In this document: in pieces, positions 55,903 through 62,468 of the stretch
Layout: the number at the start of each line of letters is the position of its first letter
Position numbering within the stretch: position 1 is the first letter of the stretch
Origin: Flavobacterium sp. 9
Lineage (GTDB): Bacteria; Bacteroidota; Bacteroidia; Flavobacteriales; Flavobacteriaceae
DNA: 64,000 bases
Direction: 5' to 3'
Assembly: GCF_002754195.1 (NCBI RefSeq)
Contig: NZ_PEEU01000001.1
Location: 6,076,001-6,140,000, forward strand
Notes under the pieces: generated by a model
What the model was told of the DNA's origin: nothing
Databases searched by the model: none
What the model saw: only the letters and a program-made list of their open reading frames with translations
Position numbers and translations under genes: made by a program

Positions 55903-56012
55903 TGTTTAGGTTCTTATTAAAATTCCTTCCTCTGATTCTTCATGAAGGAGTTGATTTGCTAAAAGAGTATTTAGATAAAAAGAAACAATTAAAACAAAAA
56001 ACTGATGAATAA
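55902..56012 (+). CDS. Short GTG-start element peptide
   Basis: This 36-residue frame begins with GTG overlapping the last base of the preceding stop codon and ends overlapping the next start at 56005. The sequence has a hydrophobic first half (FRFLLKFLPLILHEG) and a Lys-rich helix. The double overlap is typical of translationally coupled phage genes. Confidence is limited by the non-ATG start. Confidence 0.4.
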   Translation: MFRFLLKFLPLILHEGVDLLKEYLDKKKQLKQKTDE

Positions 56013-56172
56013 GTTAAAAGGAGTTATTTCGATTATAGGACTTGTTGCCAAATATGGCGCTGTAGTTCTAGCGATTGTAAAAGGTCTTGAATTGGTTCAT
56101 GACGAACTTAAGAAAATTGATTTTTCAGATTCTGCAAAGCCTGAACCTATAAAAGAAGTTGAAAATGAGTAG
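56005..56172 (+). CDS. Small single-helix membrane protein of the element
   Basis: This 55-residue frame has a hydrophobic helix (VISIIGLVAKYGAVVLAIVKG) followed by an acidic, Pro-containing tail. The stop codon overlaps the start of the next gene (ATGAGTAG). It may be a holin-like or virion membrane protein; no family can be assigned. Confidence 0.55.
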   Translation: MNKLKGVISIIGLVAKYGAVVLAIVKGLELVHDELKKIDFSDSAKPEPIKEVENE

Positions 56173-56710
56173 TTTTTTAGGTAGAAAGGATTTGAGTAGA
56201 GGAATTAGAAATAATAATCCGGGCAATCTTATAATTACAAATGAAGCTTGGAAAGGTAAGATTTCTAAAAAACTCAATACTGATGGTCGTTTTGAGCAGT
56301 TTACTGATATTAAATTTGGTATTCGTGCTATGCTTCGAGATTTAATACATGACATTGACAAGGGGAAAAATACTATCAGAAAGTTAATTTCTGAGTATGC
56401 TCCAAAATCTGAAAACAATACAGAATTATACATTCAATCAGTTTGTAAGGCTTTAGGTCTTGCCCCAGATGAACAAATTAAAAATGTAGATTCTTTGTTT
56501 TTGGTAACTCTTGCGAGGGCAATTATTAAATATGAAAACGGTACTGATGCAGGTTTAGTTTTAAACTCACATATACAGGATGCTATTGATATGATTGGAG
56601 ATTTTAATCTAAAAAATGTCGTAGTGTCTGCTAAGAATAAATTTAAGCTGAGTTCTTTAATTATTCCTGTGGTGCTTTTTTTTTATACTGTTTACACCGT
56701 TACAGTCTAA
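56165..56710 (+). CDS. Lysozyme-like muralytic protein with C-terminal membrane anchor
   Basis: This 181-residue protein has an N-terminal domain with RGIRNNNPGNLIIT, FEQFTDIKFGIRAMLRDL and SEYAPKSENNTELYIQSV, the pattern of phage structural lysozyme/transglycosylase-like proteins such as those annotated as P5-like. The C-terminus is a membrane helix (SSLIIPVVLFFYTVYTVTV). A virion-bound enzyme that opens peptidoglycan during entry or exit is the likely role. ATG at 56165 is preferred over a TTG two codons earlier. Confidence 0.75.
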   Translation: MSSFLGRKDLSRGIRNNNPGNLIITNEAWKGKISKKLNTDGRFEQFTDIKFGIRAMLRDLIHDIDKGKNTIRKLISEYAPKSENNTELYIQSVCKALGLAPDEQIKNVDSLFLVTLARAIIKYENGTDAGLVLNSHIQDAIDMIGDFNLKNVVVSAKNKFKLSSLIIPVVLFFYTVYTVTV

Positions 56711-56759
56711 ACAAACGATACAAGCGTTAAACAAAATTATTAATTCAAATAAAAATACA

Positions 56760-56864
56760 ATGTTAGAAAAAATCAAAACTTTTTATAATAACAACAAAAC
56801 AACTGTTATTGTTAGTGGTGCTATAGTAGTAGCTTATTTCTTGTACAAAAAATTTAAAAAATAG
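56760..56864 (+). CDS. 34-residue single-helix membrane peptide
   Basis: The frame has a short basic N-terminus (LEKIKTFYNNNKTT), one membrane helix (VIVSGAIVVAYFLY) and a basic tail (KKFKK). It lies four bases before the next gene. Such peptides are common in virions with internal membranes or as coat peptides. Confidence 0.55.
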   Translation: MLEKIKTFYNNNKTTVIVSGAIVVAYFLYKKFKK

Positions 56865-56868
56865 TTGC

Positions 56869-57447
56869 ATGACTGTTCAAAGAAATAGTAGAAATACAAA
56901 AAGAGGTGCAGTCTTAGATTCTGCACTTCTTTTCTTTTCCAAATACTGGATATATATAGTAGTACTGATTTTTGGAGTTCCTCCATTAGTACGCTATATA
57001 AGAACTGTTCTAGCTTTAAATCAAAAAAATAAGATCAATACAGATATTGTTATTAATAATGCTGAAAATGGAACTTCTGACCCCGTTACCATAAAGAAAA
57101 AGATAACTACTGTTCAAAAGAAGTACCCAAATTTGACTGATAAGGACATGCAAAGATGTGGTACAGTTGCTCAGGGAATTGCTATTGCTTTAGGTACAAA
57201 TGTTGAAGACAATCATTTTGTGTTAGATACTGATATATATAATGTCAGTGCATGGTTTGAAGATGAAGCCAAAGCGGTTAGATTACTTAAAACAGTGCCA
57301 GGCACTTTTCCAGTTGTGGAAGATTTGTATTTCAAGGTTTGTACTAGGTCAAGGAATCTCAAATATGATCTATTAAAGTATCTCTCGGATTCTGATTTAG
57401 CTAAGGTTCGAGCAACCTATAAAAAATATAATAAAACGTGGATTTAA
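56869..57447 (+). CDS. Membrane protein of the element
   Basis: This 192-residue protein has a basic N-terminus, one membrane helix (about residues 28-46, YWIYIVVLIFGVPPLVRYI) and a soluble domain of about 140 residues with two Cys, without a recognised family. It might be a virion protein spanning an internal membrane or a host-contact protein. Confidence 0.6.
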   Translation: MTVQRNSRNTKRGAVLDSALLFFSKYWIYIVVLIFGVPPLVRYIRTVLALNQKNKINTDIVINNAENGTSDPVTIKKKITTVQKKYPNLTDKDMQRCGTVAQGIAIALGTNVEDNHFVLDTDIYNVSAWFEDEAKAVRLLKTVPGTFPVVEDLYFKVCTRSRNLKYDLLKYLSDSDLAKVRATYKKYNKTWI

Positions 57448-57461
57448 AAAAATAAAGCAAT

Positions 57462-58313
57462 ATGGATTTTATACAATACATAGATGATACTTATGCTGTT
57501 AAGGTAAAGGAAGTTATTTTGGATTATGAGCAGGGTTATCTTGTAAAAGATATTGAAACACCTTTTTTCATAGTTTCATTATATATTGAAAATAAGCGTG
57601 TTAATGGTGTTCGATTTAACAATTATGATAGTTTACCTATGCTGTCAATTATTAATGATTTGGGCAATGTCGATTTAAATGTAATTCCCGAAAATTATTT
57701 TGCGACTGCTTATACAGAAATGTTTCTTGGTGTTTCTTTTAGTGCGGGTTCGGGGGTAGAAATTTCAAATTTTAGCGACTTTCAAAAAAAGCCTTTACGA
57801 TATTTGAAAGAATATAAATTACCTCAGTTTAGATTGGATGGAAGATTTTCGCAAGGTTCGGGCTATTCGTACGATACTAGAGTTTATTCTTTAATTAAAC
57901 TTGGAACAATTCAATCTGACAATAAGTTCTATACAGCGTTTTACGATACTTATAGAAATGGTACTCATGTTGATACTTTAGAGTTTCAAGGTGAAAGCCC
58001 AAATTACATTAGAAGTGGTTATGATTTAGTTACGTCTTTTCCCGTTCAAAATAACGGTAGTATTGTTCAGTTTGGAGATTATTATGTAAAAATGACTACA
58101 ACTAATCCGTATCCGTATGGTCTTAGTGTTTTTATTTTTACCGATATAAGAACTAATGAATTTTGGTTTTATGTAAACTACATTGAAGTTGGTACAAGTA
58201 TTATCAAAAAAGGAGAATTTGACATTTCAACGTTTGTTTGTATAAATGGAGGTTTTAAAATTAAGAACCTACTTTATGGAATAGAGGTGCAAATCAGCAA
58301 TATTTATGGCTAA
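57462..58313 (+). CDS. Candidate spike or receptor-binding protein of the element
   Basis: This 283-residue protein is rich in Tyr, Phe, Asn and Gly and appears to be mostly beta-strand, without signal peptide or membrane helix. That composition is common in phage tail-like or spike proteins. It is the second-largest gene of the element, after rep, and the last long one of the structural block. The alternative is that this, not the 239-residue protein, is the capsid protein. Confidence 0.5.
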   Translation: MDFIQYIDDTYAVKVKEVILDYEQGYLVKDIETPFFIVSLYIENKRVNGVRFNNYDSLPMLSIINDLGNVDLNVIPENYFATAYTEMFLGVSFSAGSGVEISNFSDFQKKPLRYLKEYKLPQFRLDGRFSQGSGYSYDTRVYSLIKLGTIQSDNKFYTAFYDTYRNGTHVDTLEFQGESPNYIRSGYDLVTSFPVQNNGSIVQFGDYYVKMTTTNPYPYGLSVFIFTDIRTNEFWFYVNYIEVGTSIIKKGEFDISTFVCINGGFKIKNLLYGIEVQISNIYG

Positions 58314-58530
58314 TAATACTCCCACCCCATATAGCTGTACAGTATTTAATAAAGATAAAAATGTACTCCCAATAAAAATAGAGTTTTGTAAATCAATTTT
58401 TTATCTACATAACTGGTGTAAAAATGTGGGATTTGATTATCACTACATTAATATTTACAATAGAAAAACAGGTAAATATATTTCAAGACAATATTCTGAC
58501 GAGTTCGTAATTGATAAGCCTTTGTATTAA
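58306..58530 (+). CDS. Small element protein overlapping the spike candidate
   Basis: This 74-residue frame starts eight bases before the end of the previous gene. It contains four Cys and several Tyr and Asn (SCTVFNKDKNVLPIKIEFCKS). No family is recognised. It is the last + strand gene of the packed block; about 70 bases later come a set of 21-base repeats. Confidence 0.55.
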   Translation: MANNTPTPYSCTVFNKDKNVLPIKIEFCKSIFYLHNWCKNVGFDYHYINIYNRKTGKYISRQYSDEFVIDKPLY

Positions 58531-58597
58531 TTTACAAGGGCTTTTTAAAAATTATTTTGTTTTGGAATTTATATGGTATTGTCATCAATAAGTGATG

Positions 58598-58681
58598 AGT
58601 TTTTCAAATTAATGTTGTTTTTTTTAAATTAATGTTTGTTTTTTTCAAACTAATGTTTACTTTTTTCAAACTAATGTTTGA
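58598..58681. repeat. Four 21-base direct repeats
   Basis: The consensus is TTTTTTCAAACTAATGTTTG, with copies starting near 58600, 58620, 58641 and 58662 and small changes among them. The period of about 21 bases equals two helical turns. The last copy runs into the -33 part of the promoter at 58677, so the array is placed like an operator. Confidence 0.85.
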
Positions 58682-58707
58682 TTATTGAAAAAGAATAGTT
58701 ACTTTTG
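58677..58707 (+). promoter_or_regulatory. Promoter for the rightward small RNA
   Basis: TTTG at 58677-58680 and TACTTTTG at 58700-58707 are 19 bases apart, a full match to the Bacteroidota promoter. Transcription would start near 58713 and run toward 58977. It immediately follows the 21-base repeats. Confidence 0.75.
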
Positions 58708-58723
58708 TAGTGTAATTAATGAA

Positions 58724-58756
58724 AAATAAAAAACCTAGCCTTATCGACTAGGAGTT
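58724..58756 (-). terminator. Terminator of the minus-strand peptide gene
   Basis: On the minus strand CCTAG and CTAGG form a stem within AAACTCCTAG..CTAGGTTT, followed by a T-rich run. It lies about 50 bases past the stop codon of the peptide gene. The same hairpin is in the 5' part of the opposite RNA. Confidence 0.65.
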
Positions 58757-58805
58757 TTAAAAGCAAATGTATTGGACGTACATTTTTGCGCTTGATTAAT
58801 AACAT

Positions 58806-58928
58806 TTATTTTTTGTTTCTTATTCTTACTACAAGGTCAATTGTAGAAATAATTGCCATATAGGCTGAAACAATCGCCGGAACGGCAGACACGAAGTCTT
58901 GAACGCTTATTACTGTAAGCATAGGCAT
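58806..58928 (-). CDS. 40-residue hydrophobic peptide (toxin-like)
   Basis: This frame encodes a peptide with a Pro-Met start, one membrane-spanning segment (about residues 12-33, VSAVPAIVSAYMAIISTIDLV) and a basic end (VRIRNKK). Size, single helix and charged C-terminus match type I toxin peptides such as the TxpA/Fst kind, or small holins. It has its own promoter and terminator and lies opposite a promoter-bounded RNA. It is the only minus-strand gene of the element. Confidence 0.6.
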   Translation of the reverse strand: MPMLTVISVQDFVSAVPAIVSAYMAIISTIDLVVRIRNKK

Positions 58929-58944
58929 ATTTATGAAAAGGGTT

Positions 58945-58977
58945 ACCTCTGCTCGATTGAGTTAGAGGTTTTTCTCA
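58945..58977 (+). terminator. Terminator of the antisense RNA
   Basis: ACCTCT and AGAGGT enclose a 13-base loop, followed by TTTTCTC. On the opposite strand the same stem lies in the leader of the toxin-like gene, about 17-40 bases upstream of its ATG, and might hide or expose its ribosome site. Confidence 0.65.
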
Positions 58978-58982
58978 TGGTG

Positions 58983-59014
58983 TAAATATAGTAAATGTTT
59001 TGTTACCCTCAAAA
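58983..59014 (-). promoter_or_regulatory. Promoter of the toxin-like gene
   Basis: On the minus strand TTTTG (59014-59010) and TATATTTA (58990-58983) are 19 bases apart, close to TTG-N19-TAnnTTTG. The last G of the -7 element is A. Transcription would start near 58976, giving a leader of about 48 bases. Confidence 0.6.
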
Positions 59015-59048
59015 TTGATTAAATTTCCTTTAATAGAGCACTTGTGAA

Positions 59049-59060
59049 CCCCTTGTTTTA
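59049..59060. repeat. Left copy of a 12-base inverted repeat flanking the cargo gene
   Basis: CCCCTTGTTTTA here is the exact reverse complement of TAAAACAAGGGG at 59861-59872. The two enclose the 186-residue gene at 59228-59788. Confidence 0.6.
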
Positions 59061-59182
59061 TTGAATTAATACGCAGTTAATTGGTTGCTTATTTATATTT
59101 TCCCCTCCTTTCTTTTTTAAATTAGGTATAATTATTTATTCTTTTATAGCAATTGACAAAGTGAAATTAAAATTATTGGCAT

Positions 59183-59190
59183 TATATTTG
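59183..59190 (+). promoter_or_regulatory. Candidate -7 element for the cargo gene
   Basis: TATATTTG matches TAnnTTTG, 37 bases before the ATG at 59228. A TTG at the exact spacing is absent (the nearest useful one is 27 bases upstream). Confidence 0.55.
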
Positions 59191-59227
59191 GAAATCTTTA
59201 GTAAATTTAACCTCACAAACCACGCTT

Positions 59228-59788
59228 ATGAAAAAAACTACTTTAATAAAAATTTTGATCGGATTGGTAACGGTTCTTATTATTCTTGTTTCCTTATCGT
59301 TTATAGATTCACATCATGATTTTGAGGAACAATTAAGTATTAATAAAAAGGTGGATTCTGTTATGCAGGATGATGCTAATCAAAGATATCTACATGATTT
59401 AACTGTAAGAAATAAACAGATTAGAAATTCTTGGAAAGATTACATTAAGATTTCAACTAATGATTATAACTATTTTGATTTAGGAGGTGTTGAGAATTTA
59501 AAAATCATTTGTAAAAACGATACTCCTTATAAGCTTGATGTAGTTTATGTTGATGTTTGTTATATTATTGATGATGGTACATGTTATAAAACAGAGGAGT
59601 TAACTTTTAATAATGTTCCTCCAAATTCTGAGATGTCTTTAGATGCTCCAAATTCTCCACGTGGTAAAAGAATTAGTGTAGATGTTTTAGAAATGTACAG
59701 CGATGAATTGAATTTTTTATATAATCTCACAACCGCCCTGCCTGATGGTACTAACGATCCTTACTTTTCTAAGGTAAGACATAGATAA
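59228..59788 (+). CDS. Signal-anchored cargo protein of unknown function
   Basis: This 186-residue protein has an N-terminal membrane helix (about residues 8-26, IGLVTVLIILVSLSF) and a soluble domain that looks like a small beta-sandwich, with VENLKIICKNDTPYKLDVVYVDVCYIIDD. It is separated from the phage-like block by the toxin-like locus, has its own promoter and terminator, and sits between 12-base inverted repeats. This is the pattern of a moron, a host-benefit or superinfection-exclusion gene. The function is unknown. Confidence 0.6.
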   Translation: MKKTTLIKILIGLVTVLIILVSLSFIDSHHDFEEQLSINKKVDSVMQDDANQRYLHDLTVRNKQIRNSWKDYIKISTNDYNYFDLGGVENLKIICKNDTPYKLDVVYVDVCYIIDDGTCYKTEELTFNNVPPNSEMSLDAPNSPRGKRISVDVLEMYSDELNFLYNLTTALPDGTNDPYFSKVRHR

Positions 59789-59797
59789 ATCAAATAA

Positions 59798-59828
59798 ATA
59801 AGCCCCAATAAAACGGGGCTTTTTTTAT
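59798..59828 (+). terminator. Terminator of the cargo gene
   Basis: AGCCCC (59801-59806) and GGGGCT (59815-59820) pair, followed by seven T. Confidence 0.88.
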
Positions 59829-59860
59829 GTTCTTATATTTTTTGATTTTTTGGTTTCGTC

Positions 59861-59872
59861 TAAAACAAGGGG
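59861..59872. repeat. Right copy of the 12-base inverted repeat
   Basis: TAAAACAAGGGG is the exact reverse complement of 59049-59060. Confidence 0.6.
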
Positions 59873-59918
59873 CTAAATGTGTTGTTAATAAAGTTGTTAA
59901 CATCTTCTTGGACGTACT

Positions 59919-59946
59919 GCAATTCATACTATAAATTATAGTTCAA
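59919..59946. other. Right attachment site, dif-like
   Basis: The site reads GCAATTCATAC (left arm), TATAAA (central), TTATAGTTCAA (right arm). The central part and ten of the 11 right-arm bases match the left site exactly; the left arms differ. Such differing arms on one side are expected for Xer-mediated integration of a phage site that shares only part of dif. Confidence 0.6.
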
Positions 59947-59972
59947 AATGTATACGCTTTTAGAAGCGCTTG

Positions 59973-60356
59973 TTAATCGTATAACTTAGTCAGAATCGTT
60001 TCTTTTGGGATTAAATCAGATCCGCCTCTTTTATTGAATTGCATTGCGCCATCATTTGCAACAAGAACTGCGCTTGCAGATAAACCACCATCTTTGCTTT
60101 TAATCTTAATCTGAGCTCTGTCACCTAAAACATAAACATATCCCGTAATTTCCATAATTCCTGAATTAAGCTCTTTGTCGTCGCTCACAATTTCAGCGGT
60201 TCCATATATTTGACTCACAGATTGTGCTATATTTAATTTCAAAATATATTTCTTGCTGCAATCCTTGCAATTTTCAGTGCTCCAGGTTCCTGTAAAACGA
60301 TTTTGAGAATACGCTGTAAATGAAATTAATACCAATAATAAAATAAACTTTTTCAT
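59973..60356 (-). CDS. Secreted hypothetical protein
   Basis: This 127-residue protein has a signal peptide (about residues 1-18, ending TAYSQ) and a mature beta-rich domain with a CKDC pair (FTGTWSTENCKDCSKKYILKL), which looks like a small lipocalin-type barrel. Its function is unknown. It is just outside the right end of the integrated element, so this is host chromosome. Confidence 0.65.
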   Translation of the reverse strand: MKKFILLLVLISFTAYSQNRFTGTWSTENCKDCSKKYILKLNIAQSVSQIYGTAEIVSDDKELNSGIMEITGYVYVLGDRAQIKIKSKDGGLSASAVLVANDGAMQFNKRGGSDLIPKETILTKLYD

Positions 60357-60399
60357 TAAATAAATTTTCTAATAATATATTGCGTCAAATATAAATCAA

Positions 60400-60433
60400 A
60401 AAAAGCACACGCTGTTGTGGCGTATGCTTTTTC
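60400..60433 (-). terminator. Terminator after the secreted protein gene at 60461
   Basis: Read on the minus strand, AAGCATACGC and GCGTGTGCTT form a stem with a T run. Confidence 0.75.
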
Positions 60434-60460
60434 TATATTATAACTGTAACATTTATTGTT

Positions 60461-60880
60461 TTATTTTAATTTTTTTGTGTAAACTGATTTACCATTTAAA
60501 GAAACGTTTATTTCATTGTTTTTTTCTGAAAAAGTTGTTCTTAAAGCATTTCCTTTAAAAATAGTAACATCACCAAAAACTTTTCCGGTTTCATCAGACG
60601 AATATTCGAATAATAATTTTTTATTATCCGGCTCAAGTCCAATTTTGTAAGTTGAAAATTTTGAAGTTGCTAAATCAAATTCCTGGTGTGTATCAATGAT
60701 ATTACCATCGGCATAAAAGTTTGTAACCGTTTTGTTTAAAGTAATATCGGGATAATATTGATTAACTTTTTGCAGTAACGCATACTGCTCCGGATTTGCA
60801 TCTTCTTTTTTAGATACGATTGTTTGTGCGAATGAAATTGTTGTAAAAATAAGTGTGAATAGTAAAATGTAATTTTTCAT
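60461..60880 (-). CDS. Secreted hypothetical protein
   Basis: This 139-residue protein has a signal peptide (about residues 1-18, ending ISFAQ). The mature part is beta-rich with many Lys, Asn and Glu residues and no motif recognised. It lies beside another small secreted gene on the same strand with a terminator between them, so the two are separate units. Confidence 0.65.
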   Translation of the reverse strand: MKNYILLFTLIFTTISFAQTIVSKKEDANPEQYALLQKVNQYYPDITLNKTVTNFYADGNIIDTHQEFDLATSKFSTYKIGLEPDNKKLLFEYSSDETGKVFGDVTIFKGNALRTTFSEKNNEINVSLNGKSVYTKKLK

Positions 60881-61030
60881 AATTTTAAATTTAAGATTAG
60901 TGTTTAAACGATTTTTTGCAATCTAACTAATGCGTAATGGAATCAAACTTTTATTAAAAAATGTTTTAATTATACTACAAGATATGAAATCTTTACCTTT
61001 GTAAAAAATTAAAAGCACTTTTTTAAGAAA

Positions 61031-62260
61031 ATGACAACAAAAAAATACATTCAATTAATACTTATTTTAGGTTCTTTAACCGCTCTTGGTCCTTTTTCAA
61101 TTGATATGTATTTACCTGGTTTCTCGGGTATTGCCAAGGATTTAAATACAACTGTCGCAAAAGTTTCTATGACTTTATCCAGTTATTTTATCGGAATTTC
61201 GGCTGGACAATTACTTTATGGTCCTTTATTAGATCGTTTCGGACGTAAAAAGCCATTGTTTATCGGTTTGATGGTTTATATTCTGGCTTCATTAGGTTGT
61301 GTTTATGTTGCCGATATTGATACTTTTATATTTTTGCGTTTCATTCAGGCAGTTGGTAGTTGTGCTGCAACAGTAGCTTCTGTAGCAATGGTCCGTGATT
61401 TATTTCCTGTAAAAGACATTCCAAAAGTATTCTCGCTATTAATGCTTGTTCTTGGCCTTTCACCAATGTTAGCGCCAACAATTGGCGGATATGTGACCGA
61501 AGATTATGGCTGGCATACCGTATTTTTTATTTTAATGTGCATGGGAATCGTGATTTTGATTGCTTCACAAATTGGTTTGCCAAATTCCTATAAACCAGAT
61601 ACTTCAATATCTTTAAAACCGAAACCAATTATTACAAATTTCTTAAAAGTACTCAAAGAGCCTCAGTTTTATACGTATGCATTTACCGGCGCAATAGCTT
61701 TTTCAGGCTTATTTACATATGTAGCGGCCTCTCCGATCATTTTTATGGACATTTACCATGTTGATGCTAAGATATACGGATGGATTTTTGCCTTCATGTC
61801 TGTGAGTTTCATAGGTTCAAGCCAGTTGAATTCAATTTTATTAAAAAGATTTTCAAGTGAACAAATGATTTTTGGCGCATTAATTTTGCAATCTGTTATT
61901 GGTATTGTGTTTTTACTATTAGCATTAAACAATTTGTTGGGATTATACCAAACTAGCGCAATGTTGTTTTTATTCCTTGGTTGTTTAGGAATTTCAAATC
62001 CAAATACTGCCGGACTAACAATGGCTCCTTTTGCTAAAAATGCCGGAAGCGCTTCAGCTTTAATGGGTGCTATTCAATTAGGTTTGGGTGCTTTAGCTTC
62101 TTTTGCAGTTGGAATTTTTGTGAAAAACTCTGTTGTACCAATGGTTTTAATCATGACTACAACTACAATTATAGCTTTTATTGTTCTAAATATTGGTAAA
62201 CGTTTTATCAAACAAAAAGTCGAAATTTCTGAAAATGATGATGTTGTGGTTGGACATTAG
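61031..62260 (+). CDS. Bcr/CflA-family multidrug efflux transporter
   Basis: This MFS drug:proton antiporter of 409 residues has about 12 membrane helices. The helix-1 motif LTALGPFSIDMYLPGF is characteristic of the Bcr/CflA group, and the loop 2-3 motif A is GPLLDRFGRKKPLF. A -7 element TACCTTTG at 60994-61001 lies about 30 bases before the ATG. The substrate could be bicyclomycin, sulfonamide or a similar drug, which cannot be told from the sequence. Confidence 0.93.
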   Translation: MTTKKYIQLILILGSLTALGPFSIDMYLPGFSGIAKDLNTTVAKVSMTLSSYFIGISAGQLLYGPLLDRFGRKKPLFIGLMVYILASLGCVYVADIDTFIFLRFIQAVGSCAATVASVAMVRDLFPVKDIPKVFSLLMLVLGLSPMLAPTIGGYVTEDYGWHTVFFILMCMGIVILIASQIGLPNSYKPDTSISLKPKPIITNFLKVLKEPQFYTYAFTGAIAFSGLFTYVAASPIIFMDIYHVDAKIYGWIFAFMSVSFIGSSQLNSILLKRFSSEQMIFGALILQSVIGIVFLLLALNNLLGLYQTSAMLFLFLGCLGISNPNTAGLTMAPFAKNAGSASALMGAIQLGLGALASFAVGIFVKNSVVPMVLIMTTTTIIAFIVLNIGKRFIKQKVEISENDDVVVGH

Positions 62261-62290
62261 ATAAAGTAAATTTCAAATTTTCACGCAATC

Positions 62291-62392
62291 TTGTCATTTC
62301 GAGGAACGAGAAAGCACACACGGAATTGGACAAAGATTGACAACTTTAGGAATGTAGTTTCTTGTGTGATTTCTGGTTCCTCGAAATGACAA
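62291..62392. repeat. Inverted repeat related to the element at 14798
   Basis: The left arm starts TTGTCATTTCGAGGAACGAG and the right arm ends GGTTCCTCGAAATGACAA; the arms are about 30 bases with one or two mismatches and a loop of about 42 bases. The outer 20 bases are the same as those of the element at 14798-14899, the inner part differs. Confidence 0.88.
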
Positions 62393-62403
62393 AAATGAGC
62401 ATA

Positions 62404-62441
62404 AAAAAAGCCTGAATCTACAATGATTCAGGCTTTTTTTT
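62404..62441. terminator. Bidirectional terminator between convergent genes
   Basis: AAGCCTGAATC and GATTCAGGCTT form an 11-base stem with A-run and T-run on the two sides. It serves the efflux gene and the NADH dehydrogenase gene. Confidence 0.88.
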
Positions 62442-62468
62442 ATTTAATATTCGTTATACAATTGGAGT

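Larger units (their letters stand above)
58713..58977 (+). ncRNA. Candidate antisense RNA covering the 40-residue peptide gene
   Basis: The interval is bounded by a strong promoter and a terminator (58945-58977) and contains no reading frame longer than an 11-codon one (58719-58751). It is fully complementary to the coding part and leader of the minus-strand peptide at 58806-58928. It would therefore be an antisense RNA; the length of about 265 bases is inferred. Confidence 0.6.

Noticed and set aside
58719..58751. 10-codon frame at the start of the antisense RNA as a leader peptide
   Set aside because: It has no special codon run and overlaps the terminator hairpin of the opposite gene; kept only as a note within the RNA entry.
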